From the NCBI GenBank assembly GCA_026419785.1, contig JAODTK010005887.1:62001-126000 (forward strand): 64,000 nucleotides of DNA, read 5' to 3'. The stretch is from Sclerodactyla briareus (Eukaryota; Echinodermata; Holothuroidea; Dendrochirotida; Sclerodactylidae). This document shows positions 36,036-47,769 of the stretch, one piece after another; position 1 is the stretch's first letter; each line of letters begins with the position of its first letter. The position numbers and the translations under genes were made by a program. The notes under the pieces were generated by a model. It ran no database searches. It had not been told where the DNA came from and saw only the letters and a program-made list of their open reading frames with translations.

Positions 36036-36090
36036 CATAATAATGATAATAACAATAGTAATAGTAATAATAATAATAATAATAATAAAT
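36036..36090 (+). repeat. (AAT)n microsatellite
   Basis: Imperfect AAT/TAATAA repeat with a purer run at about 36,066-36,087. Confidence 0.9.
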
Positions 36091-37080
36091 TGTTAAAGCA
36101 CTTCCAAGACAGAAATCTCCAAGCGCTTTTCAATAAAATGGAATACGAATGCTAAAAACAGAGGATCCGCTACACTCACATTGGTGAACAGGACCGACGC
36201 GCACTGCTGGTAAAGGAAAGTATACTATGGGAATAACGCTGACCGTAACCCTATTTAGTCCCGATCCCTAACAAAGAACACAGCAGTTCATACAATAGGA
36301 GAGCCAATTGAAGAACTAATTAATGCGAGGAGTGTTCCAATGGGGAAGATCACAACAAATAGCTCCGGTTTGTCACGTCATTATCATTAGTACAAACAAC
36401 CTCCAGTATCGAATTGGACCAAAGTCTCGTTGTTGTTTGTGTGGGGGTCTGATTTAAATAGATATAAAACAAACAGGTGTTTACCCCAAAACCCATTTGC
36501 TCAAAATTGATACCAAATATTGTGGCATGAGAATATAGACAGTTAGAATAAACAATACGAAATACAACGAGGAAATATCAAAGTTGAAGAGCGCCCGGCT
36601 GCATAGTGAACTTCGTAGAAGAAGAGGTGACTGCCAAGTGTCCTGTCTATTGCCCGATTAGTGAGTGTTCTAATCAGTACCCAGCTAACCACCAGAGTGA
36701 TTCACCGTATCGGTGTATACATGTGACTACGCACAAAAGTGACCTTCCTCTGATTCGAGGTTATTCATGAAATGCAAAAGAAAGAAAAAACCTTCCAAAA
36801 CGATTTTGACCTTATGATGTTAGCTTCTGTTACAGTTATCCCTGCGATAGATATGTAACTATCGTAGCCAAAGCGGTCGAATTTTAGTAGCAGTAACATG
36901 TATATTGAATGTTTCAGCAGTTCCATTGCCAAATGTTCACGGAAAAATAAAGGTTTTTCTATAGGACTGTAGTCCCAGTCCATAGACTCAAGTGTCACAA
37001 GGTTCCGACTGCGAAATTGTAAACATAAAGATATGTAGAACCGTTCGGTCGGTGTGATCCAACGATAGATCTAACGATTC
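36091..37080. other. Non-coding, nothing specific
   Basis: Short frames only. Confidence 0.3.
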
Positions 37081-37084
37081 TGTG

Positions 37085-37245
37085 TACAGTTGGAATGGGA
37101 TCGGTAGGTGCTTGGTTGAAGGTCGGTCTGTGGGAGGACAAATTGGGTGGTGGAACAGGGTCGGTTGGTGTTGAGGCTTGGTTCGGTGTTGAGGGAGTGG
37201 TTGGTTGTTGTGGCTGGCTGTCGGGGGTGGGTGGGGGGTTTGTCT
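37085..37245 (+). repeat. G/T-rich, C-poor tract
   Basis: GGTTGG and GGTCGGT motifs repeat irregularly over about 160 bp. The antisense proline/histidine-rich frame (36,988-37,275) is a by-product. Confidence 0.55.
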
Positions 37246-39110
37246 TTTCAAGGACAGCTTTTTCTTAAGCTGCACCTTACGAATCAGACGCTTGTAGGCC
37301 TATGTGCAGCCACCCATTTTGGCTCCCTAATTACATCGCTAGCCCCGGAAATGAACGCCCTATGCAACCAAAAAGGAACCACTCCCTGCCACATACCACA
37401 CATGGAAACGGATTGACATATATGGGTAAGTTTGGATTCAGAAACCATCACTTACGTACTTATACAGCCTCGTGTTGATCCCCCCGAAGGTGCTCAGCAG
37501 AGTGAGGAAATCCTTAGTCCGAAATGGTAGAGGCTACAGTTTTGGGTGGGGAGGACACGCGCGAATCTCGCCTACTCTTTTCGAAGAGTGCCCTGAGTAA
37601 CCAAGAAGGGGTGAGCATTCATGCTCCCGGGATCGCCTTGACGTCCCCATCCGACAGACGAGAGTGTAGCTGCACTCGTGCAGCCCTTTCTACACCAGAA
37701 AGGAGCGGGTGAAATTTGGTGTCTGTGACGACAACGGGGTCGAACAGGGACTCAGGCATTGCAGGCGGACACTCTAACGTTCCTGCCACCTCACCGCTAT
37801 ACCCCTGAATAGATCGACCTCAAAATCGACTCGACACGTTGCTATGGGAATGGTCCCAAGTCATCGAAAATAATCGTCGTAGATTGCTTCATGGATATCA
37901 TGTACTGTCAACAACCAACCACAACAATTACCCGACCACTGGTGCTAGGGCAAAATGTTGACTCACGAAATACTCTTCCGCTGATTGGCTCATGGCTATT
38001 ATGTCCCCTCTTAATAATAATGGAGATGTAAGGGATTTTGCACTTTGGCTATCAATGCACAAGTAGACGGAGTCAAGCTCTGTTATGCCCTGTTATAGTC
38101 TACGCGCAGTATTTTTTTTTTGCATTCATTTGTTCATCACATGGCTTTATATCAATACATATGATCATATATTAACAATAACATGGAGACAGTGGAAGGA
38201 AGTGCGAAAAAAAACTTCGCTGGAGGCTTATCAAGGGAGAAACACTTCCTGCGCTCAATGAAGAAAAAATATGGAACAGCAAAATAATGAAACAAACGAT
38301 ACAGCGAAAGACACCAAGGGGAAAAAAAAAATGTGATATGCACGTCTGACTCCTCTCCAAAACACCTGGTGGTTAATCAGTACCACGTGATGAACGAATT
38401 GTTGGACAAACATTGGCCTCATTAGGGCAATGAGCTAGTGTCATTATATCAAAATACAAGTTATTATATATGTGTTAAGGCCACGAATATACTGGGCAAT
38501 TTAGTTCCTTCTATGGTAACTTAATACAGTTTCAGGATTAACTCTATGTCTTCAGATTATTTCCATTTGGTATTTAGATAAGAAGAGAGAAATTGGAGGG
38601 GAAATAAACTGGGAATAGACTTCGGCAATGCACACAAAAATTGACAGTTACCAAAGGGACATTTTCAAAAGCCTAACTTATAACTTGCATGCGACTATCA
38701 TTGTGATGTTTCAGATTTAGGTGTTCACAAGGAAGCAAATCAAATGTCTACAACAATAACTATTAGTTGTTGCTGTGGGTTTCTGGCCTATTAACCAATA
38801 AAAAATATTTATGACGGTTCATTACATTTGGTGCCTTACCTACCAGCCAGTTAGGTATCACTGAAGACCCCCTTAATACAAGAACGATATGATAGTTAAC
38901 TAATCATTCGTTTTTCACCGACGAGTTTTTTTTTTTGGTTGTGAAAAAAAAATGATCAGAGAAATGTTGCTTCCACAATTTTCACCATTTGTAATTTGAT
39001 TTTAGGTTTGGTGTCTTATTTGAGAGAACATAACAAACAATATTCCATATATTCCGACAAATGAGAAACTGACCAATTAGCCGTGTTTTTAGGCATTGAC
39101 AAAGCAAGTC
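37246..39110. other. Non-coding, nothing specific
   Basis: AT-rich with T- and A-homopolymers near 38,112 and 38,928; no exon supported. Confidence 0.3.
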
Positions 39111-39124
39111 GGAGCGGAATTTAT

Positions 39125-39465
39125 GCAGTCATGAAAGTGCGTGTGGGTATGTGTGTGTGTGTGCGTATGTGACGCCCAGTTTGTAAACCGATAGTTCGAC
39201 TCCAACTAAGAGGATCAAGCTATACATCGGTAGTGTGTTCCCCGTGATGAGAATATGTACCCTGTTATTTTCGGGTCAGGTCAGACCAAATTTAGCTTGT
39301 ATACAAATAATTCGACCTCATCTGGAGAAGCTTCATATGTGATATGTTGTTCCCATGACGATACAGGCAATGTTGGACTTGATACATACGAACACATACA
39401 TAAACACACACACCCACAACAACACACACACACACAGCCACGGCACACTCACACACACACACGGA
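39125..39465. repeat. (TG)n and (CA)n microsatellites
   Basis: A TG-rich run at about 39,138-39,170 and interrupted CA runs at about 39,402-39,460. Confidence 0.85.
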
Positions 39466-39539
39466 CAGAGCATTTGGCTAAGTTCTTCTTGAACTTTGAC
39501 AAATTGCACCACAAACGCGAAGAAGAATACCCTAACGAA

Positions 39540-40890
39540 TGGCAGATAGTAACTCCAAATTCAGATCTGAACGAATGCGAGATAGTTATGTTCCATACCT
39601 TGACATCCTTTGGGGATTTATGGGACACTTCCTATATCTTCCGCTACCTCAGAGAGATCGTTTTCTGGTTAAGCAAGGGCTTCTTTATAATTCAGACCAA
39701 AATCTCCTATAAACTGAGCAATCCGTCAGCAAACAAACGTTGTAGTAGAGGACAAGTTGTTTGCAATATCATTTATGAACAACAAAAACAGAAGTGGACC
39801 CTAAAACTGTTCCCTTGTGGAACCCCGGAAGCAACCATTTGGTAGGACGAAGACTGCCCCTCAAGAAAACAACTCTGGTGTGTCCTCCCACCCAAAAACG
39901 ATTCTGATCCATAGTACAAGCGTTCATTGATGCCCATATGCAGGAACTTTTCTGTATAAGCGACAATGGGGCTTCCCCATCAGAGGCTTTGTGAACATCC
40001 AAGATGACAGGATCCACTCATGTTCATAATGTAAGGCTTTAGGAAGGTATCAACAGTAAGAACCTAATGGAGTGTCGCCAGGAACGGCGTTTTCTGAAGC
40101 CATTGTGTTGTCAGGAGTTGTTCTCTTGGTCAAGGTAGTAGTATTTGGCTATGCATGACCATCCTCCTGACTTGACAGCAAACGCACTGCAGGTAAGTGA
40201 CACTGGACGGCCATCGTGGATCAGCTCTTTCGCCCTTCTTGAAAATGCGTCACTTTTGCTTGTGTCTAGTCCTTTCGGAATTGAGCTTTTCCGAGAATAA
40301 AATTAATGAGATGGAGGTGAGTATGGGGGCAACGGGTTTGACTAGTATTTGAGGACACGGGAGGGTATGCGTCAGGTCCAGCTGCTTTTGACGGGTCTGG
40401 AGCTGCAAAAGGTTGGAAAACACCATTTTAGTGATAGTGAATGAATGCTGCAGGTCAGGATAGTTTGCTGAGTAAAGGGGCGGTATAGGTCAGTATTTCA
40501 CTCTCGAAAACCGATTTGAAGTAGTTGTTAAGGATTCAGCTTCGTTTTGGATCAGTTATTAGAACTTCCTCTATCTCTTAGCATTGGGAATACAGTTTAT
40601 CTGAATGTATCTCCAGAAAACGTTCGGGTTCTCTTCCCTTCGTGGGCTGAGCACTGGTATTAATCTAGTCCCCCTCAAGAGCCTTACGGAGCATTGTTGG
40701 GTACTTTTTGAATAACTCGTATTTTTCCCAGACTCCGCCTGGACCTACTTTCTTAGCTAACTTGACCCATCTCTGTTATATGCTTCACAAGACGCTTCAG
40801 GTATCTTGTCAATCCTTGAGGGTCCTTGGAGGGTGGATTAACTTAGCGGGGATGTGCTTGTCATCATATTAACGACGAAAGAAACACCAG
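39540..40890 (-). pseudogene. Degenerate non-LTR retrotransposon reverse transcriptase (Jockey/CR1/L2-like)
   Basis: Reading the minus strand from 40,890, pieces of a retrotransposon polymerase appear in the canonical order but in shifting frames: FWRYIQ (about 40,601-40,624), KAAGPDA (about 40,371-40,389), a piece resembling FKKGERADP (about 40,213-40,250), PVSLTC (near 40,200), FRKRRSWRHSI (about 40,067-40,105), GVPQGTVLG (about 39,800-39,830, one frameshift), FINDI (about 39,766-39,784) and the catalytic LFADD-CSVYR box (about 39,705-39,745, broken by one extra base). Stops and frameshifts occur throughout, so it is inactive. The 196-codon plus frame at 39,255-39,845 is its antisense shadow. 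Endonuclease remains may extend to about 41,250 but I cannot show them. Clade assignment is by motif style only. Confidence 0.8.
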
Positions 40891-42665
40891 TTCTCCTCAA
40901 TTGAACGACCATTTGCGGTGAGGTTTCAATCTATCAGCATCAGCTATGAAAGAATCCGTACAAGCTTTTAAAACATGTATATCCCCTTGTGTGACTTCGA
41001 CCTTGGATTGACATTCATTTTTGGTCATGCATAGCATCATGCTTGCATGTACCGAAGCCAGGCATATGGTAAAGGCTGTACGAAAACTTACCTTGAGAAA
41101 TGCCATGGGTCAGACCTGACTGTCGTTCTTAGCTTTGATGGCAATGGGAAAGATTTCAGAGGTGGACATTCTAACCTCCCGATGATTCTTCAGCAGCAAG
41201 TACGATTCGCCGCCTCAAGTCTAAATTGGCTATGGTCGTCAGCAGATAGTTTTTAGAGGGGTAGGTATATGGTGCATGTCATTTGGTACTAGTAATTGGA
41301 AACAAAGGCTGCAAATTTTGCTTCATCAGGGCGAATTTGAAATTGGATATCAACCCGGCCGGTTTTTTATAATTTACCACGCGTTTATCGTTCACTCATT
41401 TGAACATTATTTTCACCCCCATGTATTCGGTAAGCATTATTACAGTTACAGATGAATAGGTAGCTCGAATATTATCGATCCAGGCATGTGCGGAACCTGA
41501 TAATTGAAATTACTTGTGGGACGAAACAAGACTAAACACCCACTCAACAAGGACAGTGCAACTTTTGGGGCGTGCGATGTGGAGTTGAAATATTGTAAAG
41601 ATAACCACCGTCACCATTGCATCTAATCAGAGTAATTCTTGAAAAAATCTCAAATGAAGGAGGCAACCCCTCCCCTTAGGGCCCCTCTGCATATCATTTA
41701 CCTGACAATTGCCCCTCCAAACGAAAATCCCCATAGTCGCCCTAGTTAATGCGACATTGATAGCTGCGGAATCGACTTAATAGTCAGTGACGAAATTTGT
41801 TCTGGATGACTAGGGGGTAATAATATCAGAAAAATTTCGAAGCCTCACCTCACCCTCCATGGGTAAACATAAAAACTTTGCATTCTCTCCATTTTTCACA
41901 TTCGTACTTCTCTCTAAGTTTTTGGAACAAAGTTCTTCTTAGTAGATGGGAAACTGTGGAGAGGACTGTTTGTTAATCAGAATGTTGTTTTCATCAATTG
42001 GATCAGCACTTCAGTAGGTGGCAACGTCGCCTCGTTAATATCGATATTAGGCCTTGGATCCGTGATCCGAAGATATTCAAGAACAATTTGGTAGCTATAT
42101 ACCACGATAACTTCCATGGTACAGTGAACCGACCTTTTAACGTAAAATTTGCACGGGTATCAAATTGAAAATATCCTGAACAACCCTGTCTAGAGCTGGC
42201 CCCTGGGCGGACCATTTCGGAGTCAGGTGGGTTACTATCATCCCAGGTCATCGTGTTGGCGAAACCTATTCCTTTGAAAAAAGGTTCCCCCGAGACAGTT
42301 AATGTCCAATGAAGACAAACGAGCAACACTTGTGATGGTCGCCGGGGTCACAGGCATTCCACTTGTTACACTGGAATTTGGGACACCTGGCTACATAACT
42401 TGTAGAATGCACATAAGGCACTTAACAATTAGAATTTCTTCGCTCTTACTAGTCATGCCACTCAGGGAGTTACAAATAACGCATGCGCGCGGTGCGCGAG
42501 AGAAATGGAAACCCAAGAAAAGTGCGCTCTCACAAGTGGCCTCACCTACCCATTAGCAAATAAGTACAATTTATGGCTACTATACACATGCTACGCATAT
42601 TTGCTCAAATGGCAGCTGCGAAACCTCACTGAAACTGCAACCAATCATTTCTTGTGGTAAAAAAA
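40891..42665. other. Non-coding; possible 5' remains of the retrotransposon, then nothing
   Basis: The minus frame at 40,897-41,106 (69 codons) directly precedes the polymerase relic and may be element-derived. Beyond about 41,260 I see no repeat or exon. Confidence 0.3.
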
Positions 42666-42669
42666 TATA

Positions 42670-42895
42670 GTGATCACTGGAGAGGGGGGGGTTTCTGACA
42701 CCAGACCGCCCGCAGCCGCAACTTGCAACGTGGTCCCCTCTGTCCCATCCCTTGTGCTGAGCGCCCAGCGCAGAGGCAACAGGTTCAATTCTAAACTCCG
42801 TACGGTCTTTACTATAACCCGACCGGGAATCGAACCCCGGTCTCCCGGGTTGAGGGCCGACGACTCCACACTTGTTGCCAACCACTTGGTAGGAC
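42670..42895 (-). mobile_element. tRNA-derived SINE, family 2, minus copy
   Basis: On the minus strand: GTTGGCAACAAGTGTGGAGT and a GTCGGCCCTCAACCCGGGAG segment, then B-box GGTTCGATTCCCGGTCGGG (about 42,822-42,840), then GTTGCCTCTGCGCTGGGCGC followed by TCAG and AAGGGATGG (42,745-42,780). The body block matches 27,558-27,590. Confidence 0.75.
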
Positions 42896-43595
42896 AAACT
42901 GGACATAGCCTACTTTCCAACTTAAATGGTGACATCGAGAAGATACCGGGGGGATGGATTAAACCATGGAGCGCATGTAAGCATGTAAGTAGATAAATGC
43001 TCCCCAAAGAATCGGCCTTGCTGACAACTGGCGGGGGGGGTTATATTCGGTGGGCCAACACCAACCACTTCCAAAGTGGGGGGGTCTGGATATGAACTCC
43101 CCATTCGCCCCGGAATTTACGCCCGTGGTACAGTCACGGCAAGAAGTTGAAAGGGTCAAAAGATGTCCACAATATTGTCCCGAAAATGCACTCATTATGT
43201 GGGCTCAGACACTCTTTGCTCCTTCTAAGCAATACCGTCATGGTCTGTTCACAACTAAACTAGGTGTCTGGTGTGGGCTCATGAATTGACCCAAGACCAC
43301 AAACTAAATCCCCCCCATTCGATACGACCCCTACTGAACTTAATCCGCATTTGACAGGCTCAATGACGTCTCCTTGCTGGAGAGTGTCCAATCCGCACGA
43401 GTTTGTTCCACACTTCTTGTAGAAAAAAAAAATGATTTCACTTTTTGCGGACAAACAAGCCGATAGTGAGTTGATGATTTACGTATTGAGCAGGAAATCG
43501 TGCCGCATAAAAACCAGAAAGCCAAGTGCTTTCGGATCCTTGACTCTTTCTGACCAACCTATCGCAGACACAAGGGTAATTGTACCAGCCTCATA
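42896..43595. other. Non-coding, nothing specific
   Basis: Short frames; a G-run near 43,032 and a C-run near 43,311. Confidence 0.3.
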
Positions 43596-43599
43596 ATGG

Positions 43600-46340
43600 G
43601 GCCACATCACGCCATTTTATCCCAACCACCAATAGGGTTCCTATACTCTTGAAAAGAAACCTACACACTAAATTTTCAAGGTTTTAGGCTGCCCTGGTGA
43701 CCCTCAAATGCCCTCTGCCCTGCCCTCAAAACAATATGTTCATGTACTTCTATTGAGAACTCCACATACCAAGTATGAGCTTTGTCATTCATCTGGGTGG
43801 GTTGAGTTTATCGTGTTACAAGCCAGAATGGCCGAATATTGACTTTTCCACAAATTTTATATGTTTTGACCCAAAATCACCCTCGACCTCTGAGCCAAAA
43901 CCAATAGGTTCCTGCTCTCCATCTCCCATAGAAAGCTACACACGAAATCTCAACCTGATATGACCAATCTTCGGACTTATCGTTTTCACGATTTTCAGAG
44001 TGCCTATGGTGACCCTCAATGATCGACTGACCCCAAAACAATAGGGTTTATGTACTATCATGGAGAACTAACTCACATACCAAGTACGAGCTTCATCCAG
44101 CTGGGTGGGTAATGAGTTATCTGTGTTTTAAAAGCCAACAATTGGCCGAACTATTGACGTTTCATTCCACAAATTGAATATTCTTGAACCAAAAATCACC
44201 CCCGACCTGAGCCAAAAACAATAGGTTCCTTTACTCCCCCATAAGGACCACACACCAAACTCAACCCTGATCAGACCAACCATTCTGGACTTATCGTGTT
44301 TACACGGTTTTTCAGAATTTGACCTCTGATGACCTCAGATGTCCTCTGACCTGACCCCAAACTATGGTCTGTACTTAGCATGGGGAACGCACATACCACG
44401 CATGAAGCTACATCCATCGATGGGGGGGCCGATTATCCCTGTTTCATCATCAAGCCAAAATTGGCCAAAATAGTGCTTCCCACAAATTTTTCTATTTTCA
44501 CACAAAAAAATACAACCCCTCTCGGCCTGGACAAAATAATAAGGTTTCTGTCCTCCCCCATAAGAGCTACAAACACACCAAATTTCAGCTTGATTGGACC
44601 AACTGCTTTGGAGTTATCGTGTTTATAAGGATTTCAGACTTTGACCTCTGGTGACCTCAGCTGACCTTTAACCTGACCCCAAAACAATAGGATCAATGCA
44701 CTCATCATGGGGAACCACATACCAAGTATACGCTTCAATCCATTCCAGCGGGGTCGAGTTTTATCGTGTTCACAGAGCCAAATTGCCCAAATATAACTTT
44801 TTCACCATTTTCCATTTTCACTAAATCACCCCCCGACCAGAACCGAAAACAATAGGGTTCCTGTACTTCCCATACGGGCCATACACCAAATTCCAAACTG
44901 ATCTGGCACCACCGTTCTGGACTTGTTTTACCAGGGTTTTCATACTTTGATCTTGTGTTGACCTCAAATGAACCTTGACCTGACCCCAAAAATTAGGGTT
45001 CATGTACTTATCATGGAGAAACCACATTCCAAGTATGAGCCTTCATTCATCTGGGTGGGTTGGAGTTATCGTGTTTTTACAAGCAGAAATTGGCCGACAT
45101 ATTGACTTTTCACAATTTATTTTTTTGACCAAAAATTCAACCTCGCCCTGAGCCAAAAACAATAGGGTTCCTGCTCTCCCCATATGAAAGCTACCACGAA
45201 ATCTCAACCTGATCAGACCATCAGTTCTGGACTTATCGGGGTTCACAAGATTTTCAGAGTGACCTCTGGTGACCTCACATGAACCCTGACCTGACGCCCA
45301 AAAACAATAGGTTTAGGGTACTTATCATGGAGAACTCACATCCAAGTACGAGCTTCATCCATCTGGTGTGTTGAGTTATCGTGTTTAACAGCCAAAATTG
45401 GCCGAAATATTGACTTTTCCCACAAATTGATATTCTTGACCAAAAATCACCCCCGACCTGAGCAAACAATAAGGGTTCCTGTACTACTCCCCATAAGAAG
45501 CCACACACGACATCTCACCTGATCAAAGACCAACCATTCTGGACTTATCGTGTTTACAAGGTTTTCAGAATTTGACCTCTTATGAACCCTCAGAATGCCT
45601 CTGACCTGACCCCAAAACGATAGGTTCATGTACTTAGCATGGGGAACGCACATAACAAGCATGAGCTACCTCCATCCAAATGGGGCCGAGTTATCCTGTT
45701 TCAAGCAAGCAAAATGGCCAAAATATTGACTTCCCACAAAATTTCTATTTTCAAACAAAATACACACCCTACCGGCCTGAACCAAAATAATAAGGTTCTT
45801 GTACTCCCCATAGACAAAGCCTCACACCAAAGTTCAGCTTGATTGGACCAACTGCTTGGATTTATCGGTATTTATAAGATTTCATACTTTGAGAACCTCT
45901 GGGACCCTCAGATGACCTGAACCTGACCCGAACATAAGGATCATGCACTCATCAGTGGGGAACCACATACCAAGTATAACTTCATCCCTCCAGCTGGGGT
46001 TCGAGTTATCGTGTTTCACAAGCCGAAAATTGGCAAAATATCAATTTCACCCATTTTTCCATTTTCGACCTAATTCCACCCCCGACCATAACCGAAAACA
46101 TCGTTCCTTACTCCCAATAAGCAGCCAACCACAACCAAATTTCAACTTGATCGACCAACCGTTCTGGACTTGTTACAAGGGTTTTCATACTTTGACCTTT
46201 GTTACCTCAGATGACCTCTTACCTGACCCCAAATAATAAGGTTCTTGTACTCATCATGGGGAACACACATACCAAGTATGAGCTTCATCCATCAGGTGGG
46301 GTCAGTGTCGTGTTTACAAAGCGCACGTTACATACACACA
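43600..46340 (+). repeat. Satellite B: higher-order array, 157-bp half-units in 315-bp dimers in 1.25-kb repeats
   Basis: ACCTGACCCCAAA-type blocks recur at about 44,025, 44,353, 44,668, 44,980, 45,290, 45,605, 45,918 and 46,220 (spacing 302-330). Each roughly 315-bp unit has two related halves, each with an ATAGG...TGTACT block and ending with TATCGTGTTTACA. The AAGTATGAGC-type block shows a four-unit period: variants AAGTATGAGC (43,771; 45,031), AAGTACGAG (44,092; 45,344), GCATGA(A)GCTAC (44,400; 45,660) and AAGTATA(CGC/AC) (44,724; 45,973), so the higher-order unit is about 1,250-1,260 bp, present twice plus a partial third. It ends in a CA microsatellite (about 46,330-46,360) and GATTCCTTGCC. 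Confidence 0.9.
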
Positions 46341-46360
46341 CACACTCTTACACACCACCC

Positions 46361-46845
46361 ACTGTCGCGATTCCTTGCCATATCTTGACATGCTAGTGCT
46401 TTTCAGGTCAAACCAAAAGGAAATACCCCTATTAGATAATTGGTTTGTTTTAAAATAAAATAACTCAAATTCCTTCTATAAGTTGCCCACGCGGAATCTC
46501 AAATATTATCATTCCCTTCATTCTCTTCTGCCCCTTCTTGGTAATCACAGACCTCTGGCGGAGGGATAAATATTGAGCACTTGGGGCACTATTATGTCAA
46601 TATTTTTTATCCTACACAGCATCTCGAATTTGCTGAGTGGCGGCATGGCCACCCAAAATATTCGAAGTTCAACGACATATTAGGCTCCCATGCTAACGAA
46701 ACTACATGCAGTTCGCCTATACGACGGAAAACTTTCCTCCACAACATGTCAATGTCAACGTCCAGTTTAACAACATTCCAGTGTTTTTGGGGCTTCTTGA
46801 CTTAATCCCCCATCCCTTGAATAAGCTCGTGAATAGATGTTGTAT
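46361..46845. other. Spacer between satellites B and C
   Basis: No exon. A 74-codon frame at 46,581-46,805 is unremarkable. Confidence 0.3.
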
Positions 46846-46849
46846 TATT

Positions 46850-47420
46850 TAGTCTAATTCACATTATGTGTTTGTCTCAACAAGACGAATCTGGTCATAC
46901 AAAAATTAGCACTCAATGTCACAGGTCAAACTTCACACGAGGTCAAAGGTCAAATGAGTTCAAAGTGGTCACCAATGTATTCGCCCAGACGAACAAACTT
47001 TCCATTACGGCATCCCTCTAAAATGTTTTTTCGTTGGCCAAGATATATAAGGATTGTCCTATGGGTGAACCTTAAATGACCTTTGACCTAACACCAAAAA
47101 AATATAGGTTTCATCCTCACCACGTGCAACCCACATACAAATTTGAACTTGATACATGCCTGCGTTCGTTAGATATCGTGCTGACAAGCTTTTTCAACTT
47201 TGGCCCTCCTCGTGACCTTGCTGACCTTGAAACTTGCACCAGTACAATATGTCATCTCTCTACATGTGCAACCCACATAGCTAATTTGAACTTCATACAT
47301 GCTTGCGTCCTTTAGATATCGTGCTGACAAGGGTGCCACACACACAACGACACACACACACACACACACATACGCACGGTGCTTGAAACTGCTATAATTC
47401 CTTTTACCTCGCAAGGAATC
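46850..47420 (+). repeat. Satellite C: divergent relative of A and B ending in CA run and hairpin
   Basis: Two half-units with CAACCCACATA, AATTTGAACTT, ATACATGC(C/T)TGCGT and TTAGATATCGTGCTGACAAG (about 47,128-47,190 and 47,268-47,330). Upstream blocks AGACGAACAAACTTT and AAGATATATAA match satellite A at about 12,197 and 12,248. It ends in (CA)n at about 47,338-47,372 and ATTCCTTTTACCTCGCAAGG followed by AAT (47,397-47,419), a hairpin with 7-bp arms. Confidence 0.8.
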
Positions 47421-47460
47421 AAAACTCGAAGGGAATGAAAAACTGTACAGTTGTTGTTCT

Positions 47461-47755
47461 ATGGCGGGCACAGTGCAGAAAAGACAAACCCGCGAACGAA
47501 CTACAGACACAACTTCGAGAAAGAAACACAGTCAATTTTGCGAACGAACAGACACACCACGCGAACTAACACAAACACAACTCCGCAAAGGAACAGACAA
47601 TTTTACGACGAACAGACAAAACAGTGACGAACAGCAGACACAACGACTTCCGCAAAGATACATCAGACAATTCTGTGAGCGAGCAGACAGTCTGCGAACA
47701 CCAACCCAAATACGTGAAACGAACGTCTTACTGGACTTTACACTAGCTATAATCT
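47461..47755 (-). repeat. Satellite D, left array (roughly 72-bp unit), inverted relative to 52 kb
   Basis: On the minus strand the sequence repeats CGNAAAATTG(T/A)CTGT, a CTTTGCGGAAGT or TTTCTCGAAGT block, and TGTGTCTG...GTTCG every 70-75 bp. About 240 bp (47,461-47,700) match 52,340-52,592 in reverse complement. The 127-codon plus frame over it (47,461-47,844) is rich in Arg/Thr/Gln because of the repeat. Confidence 0.7.
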
Positions 47756-47769
47756 ACAGTTTGCTGACT

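Noticed and set aside
39255..39845. 196-codon plus-strand open frame
   Set aside because: It is antisense to the reverse transcriptase relic and includes a CA microsatellite (Thr/His repeats).
43600..46340. CRISPR-like array of regularly spaced repeats
   Set aside because: Units are contiguous 157/315-bp satellite monomers without unique spacers, in a eukaryotic context.
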